In this document: positions 25,566-27,162 of the stretch, piece by piece
How the letters are laid out: the number at the start of each line of letters is the position of its first letter
Position numbering within the stretch: position 1 is the stretch's first letter
DNA from: Ignavibacteria bacterium UBA961
Lineage (GTDB): Bacteria > Bacteroidota > Ignavibacteria > Kapaibacteriales > UBA961
Assembly: GCA_002293005.1 (NCBI GenBank)
Contig: DBCJ01000006.1
Span: forward strand, 4,972-32,133
Length of the DNA: 27,162 nucleotides
Direction of reading: 5' to 3'
Notes under the pieces: model-generated
The model's database searches: none
Told to the model about the DNA's origin: nothing
What the model saw: the letters and a program-made list of their open reading frames with translations, nothing else
Translations under genes and position numbers: made by a program

Positions 25566-26423
25566 TTGAATTCTTCAAAACACATATGCACCTTTTTTGT
25601 CTTCTTATGCTTGTATTTATCTAGTATGCATAGAACTTGGGCTATGGAAGATTCAACATATAAACAATTTATACCTTGGGGATTATCAACTGTCATGCTG
25701 GGGATTTCATTCAGCGAACAAGCAAAAGACTATTGGTCTAATTCTTCGCCTTTTCATGTCATGAATTGGCAAACCGAATATGATGATGCATTGCTAGCGG
25801 ATAAATTCGGACATGCAACTTTTTCTTATGTCGCTGCCAGAAATATTGCAGGCATATTTGAGCAAAGTGGTTATGATAGAAGATCTTCAACTTGGATTGG
25901 AAGTGGAATTTCACTGTTTCATCAAAATGTTGTAGAAATCAGCGATGGTTACTCGGAAGGCGCTCCCTATCTAGGTTTTAGCAGAGGTGATGCCATTGCA
26001 AATGTCATTGGTGCAGGACTCCCATTGCTTCAACTTTATTTTCCGGAATTGGATTTCATTCGCATGAAATTCTCTTTTCTTCCCTCTCAATCATTCAAAA
26101 TCAATGGGGGAAATTCATTATTGAATGATTATCAAAGCACCTATCATTGGCTCAGCTTAAATATCGCGGGAATCATTGGAAAGGACAAAACCGGTGGATG
26201 GTCTGAATATGTCAATGTTGCAATCGGACATTCCGTGAACAATATCAATCGATATGGTAGCGGAAATCATGAACTGTACCTTTCTTTAGATTTCAATGCA
26301 GAAGCTTTGCCATTTGAAGATGGATGGGGATTGACACTAAAAAGACTTCTCAATTCGGTAAAACTTCCAATGCCATGCATCAAGATTCATCCGAATATAG
26401 TTTGGTACGGCATCAGAATCTGA
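25566..26423 (+). CDS. DUF2279 (YfiM-like) exported protein
   Basis: 285 residues from a TTG at 25566, chosen because it gives a signal peptide (hydrophobic TFFVFLCLYL, possible cleavage after RTWA). The ATG at 25626 would remove it. The conserved core is at about 60-150: LADKFGHATFSYVAARN, then SGISLFHQNVVEISDGYSEG, and GFSRGDAIANVIGAGL. This is the pattern of DUF2279, a family of predicted periplasmic or outer-membrane proteins of unknown role, with conserved His, Glu and Asp residues. The region after 190 is strand-rich and could be a small barrel or membrane-linked domain. It meets the polA stop head-on: the stops share the palindrome TGATCA at 26421-26426. Confidence 0.75.
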   Translation: MNSSKHICTFFVFLCLYLSSMHRTWAMEDSTYKQFIPWGLSTVMLGISFSEQAKDYWSNSSPFHVMNWQTEYDDALLADKFGHATFSYVAARNIAGIFEQSGYDRRSSTWIGSGISLFHQNVVEISDGYSEGAPYLGFSRGDAIANVIGAGLPLLQLYFPELDFIRMKFSFLPSQSFKINGGNSLLNDYQSTYHWLSLNIAGIIGKDKTGGWSEYVNVAIGHSVNNINRYGSGNHELYLSLDFNAEALPFEDGWGLTLKRLLNSVKLPMPCIKIHPNIVWYGIRI

Positions 26424-27162
26424 TCAATGAGCTTCTTGCCAATTTTCACCGACTCCTGTTTCCACTAGAATAGGAACTTCTCCAAGTGTCATCGCTGATT
26501 CCATTTCATGCTTGACCAGATCTCGCAATGCATCAACTTCATCCTTCAATGCATCAAAGACAAGTTCATCATGTATTTGCAAAATCATGAGTGAATTCAT
26601 GCCTTCCTTTTTCATACGTGCATGAACATTGATCATTGCAAGCTTCATCATGTCTGCCGCAGTACCTTGAATAGGCATATTGATTGCCGCTCTCTCGGCT
26701 CCCTGTCTAATTGCTTGATTATTGCTCTCCAATGCAGGAAAATATCTTCTTCTTCCAAGAAGCGTTTCAACATAACCTTGTTTCTTTGCCTTTTCAATTG
26801 TTTCATCGATATACAATTTGATATTTGGATATCGAAGAAAATATTGATCGATGATTTCTTTGGATTCAGTACGCGAAATACCGAGTTGTCTGGCAAGACC
26901 AAAACTTCCCTGACCATACATGATTCCAAAGTTCACAGTTTTTGCAATACGCCTTTGTTCTGATTGTACATCATTCAAATCCAATCCAAACAATGCGGCG
27001 GCTGTGGCAGTGTGAATGTCATGTCCAGCATTGAATGCAGAAACCAGTGTTGCATCATTGCAAACATGAGCCATCACTCTCAATTCAATTTGAGAATAAT
27101 CAGCAGATAGCAATAGATTCCCTTTCTTTGGTATAAATGCTTTTCTGATCTCTCTTCCCAAT
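26424..27162 (-). CDS. polA: DNA polymerase I, C-terminal part only (window edge)
   Basis: Family A polymerase used in lagging-strand maturation and excision repair. About 246 C-terminal residues are present; the gene continues past 27162. Motif A is DYSQIELR, holding a catalytic Asp. Motif B (O helix) is RRIAKTVNFGIMYG, with Arg, Lys and Phe at the positions of E. coli Arg754, Lys758 and Phe762. Phe rather than Tyr there implies discrimination against dideoxynucleotides. Motif C is QIHDELVF, with the second catalytic Asp in His-Asp-Glu. LLGRRRYFPAL and NMPIQGTAADMMK are other conserved blocks. The 5'-nuclease and 3'-5' exonuclease domains lie outside the window, so their state is unknown. 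The C-terminus is complete. Confidence 0.97.
   Translation of the reverse strand, partial: LGREIRKAFIPKKGNLLLSADYSQIELRVMAHVCNDATLVSAFNAGHDIHTATAAALFGLDLNDVQSEQRRIAKTVNFGIMYGQGSFGLARQLGISRTESKEIIDQYFLRYPNIKLYIDETIEKAKKQGYVETLLGRRRYFPALESNNQAIRQGAERAAINMPIQGTAADMMKLAMINVHARMKKEGMNSLMILQIHDELVFDALKDEVDALRDLVKHEMESAMTLGEVPILVETGVGENWQEAH

Noticed and set aside
1..27162. CRISPR array, insertion sequence, toxin-antitoxin or phage genes
   Set aside because: No repeat-spacer pattern, transposase motif, or terminal inverted repeats with target duplication were seen on either strand by reading; short direct repeats could be missed.

Overview
The window reads as ordinary bacterial chromosome from an AT-rich member of the FCB group (Bacteroidota sensu lato; an Ignavibacteria- or Kapabacteria-like lineage is my best guess, but I cannot place it exactly). 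The clues are three secreted proteins ending in type IX secretion (T9SS) C-terminal sorting domains, choice-of-anchor D/ASH-type Ig modules, an IgGFc-binding-like surface module, signal peptides that mostly end in Ala-Gln or Gly-Gln, and a Bacteroidota-style beta-barrel protein. No tRNA, rRNA, CRISPR array, insertion sequence or phage gene was seen. Coding density is high and no gene-free stretch exceeds 300 bases; the longest are about 3607-3841 and 16984-17239.

Layout. 1-3606 (minus strand): cysS (cut by the window edge), asnS and a cryptochrome-DASH gene, with a hairpin terminator between asnS and cysS. 3842-7219 (plus): nuoG-nuoH-nuoI, three complex I genes closed by a clear terminator, so the other nuo genes must lie elsewhere. 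7345-11074 (plus): a small unknown ORF, then a pair of exported M16 zinc-protease family genes. The first keeps the HxxEH metal site. The second has lost it and carries a LolA-like C-terminal extension. A bidirectional terminator separates these from 11120-12752 (minus): surE and a cbpA-like dnaJ, 1 nt apart.

12928-18118 (plus): a 1351-residue T9SS surface protein (IgGFc-binding-like module, four ASH-like repeats, sorting domain), then a secreted beta-barrel protein. Two terminators pointing at each other (18138-18211) separate this from a minus-strand block at 18239-25529. In transcription order that block is: an ABC-2 type ATPase with no permease beside it, a T9SS-sorted Omp28/thioredoxin-like protein with a CxxC motif, a T9SS-sorted PNGase F-family protein, and leucyl aminopeptidase. 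25566-26423 (plus) is a DUF2279 protein whose stop abuts that of polA (minus, cut by the window edge).

Most genes are housekeeping: two aminoacyl-tRNA synthetases, complex I, PolI, SurE, CbpA and aminopeptidase. The accessory interest lies in the secreted set. The PNGase F-like protein keeps two of the three catalytic acids (Asp80 and Glu329 for PNGase F Asp60 and Glu206) but has Asp249 in place of Glu118. It also lacks both cysteines of one known disulfide and carries an insertion of about 110 residues. It sits directly between a possible surface thiol/disulfide protein and an aminopeptidase. I see no unmistakable new defence or mobile system; the secreted glycosidase/redox/peptidase cluster is the best candidate for something undescribed.
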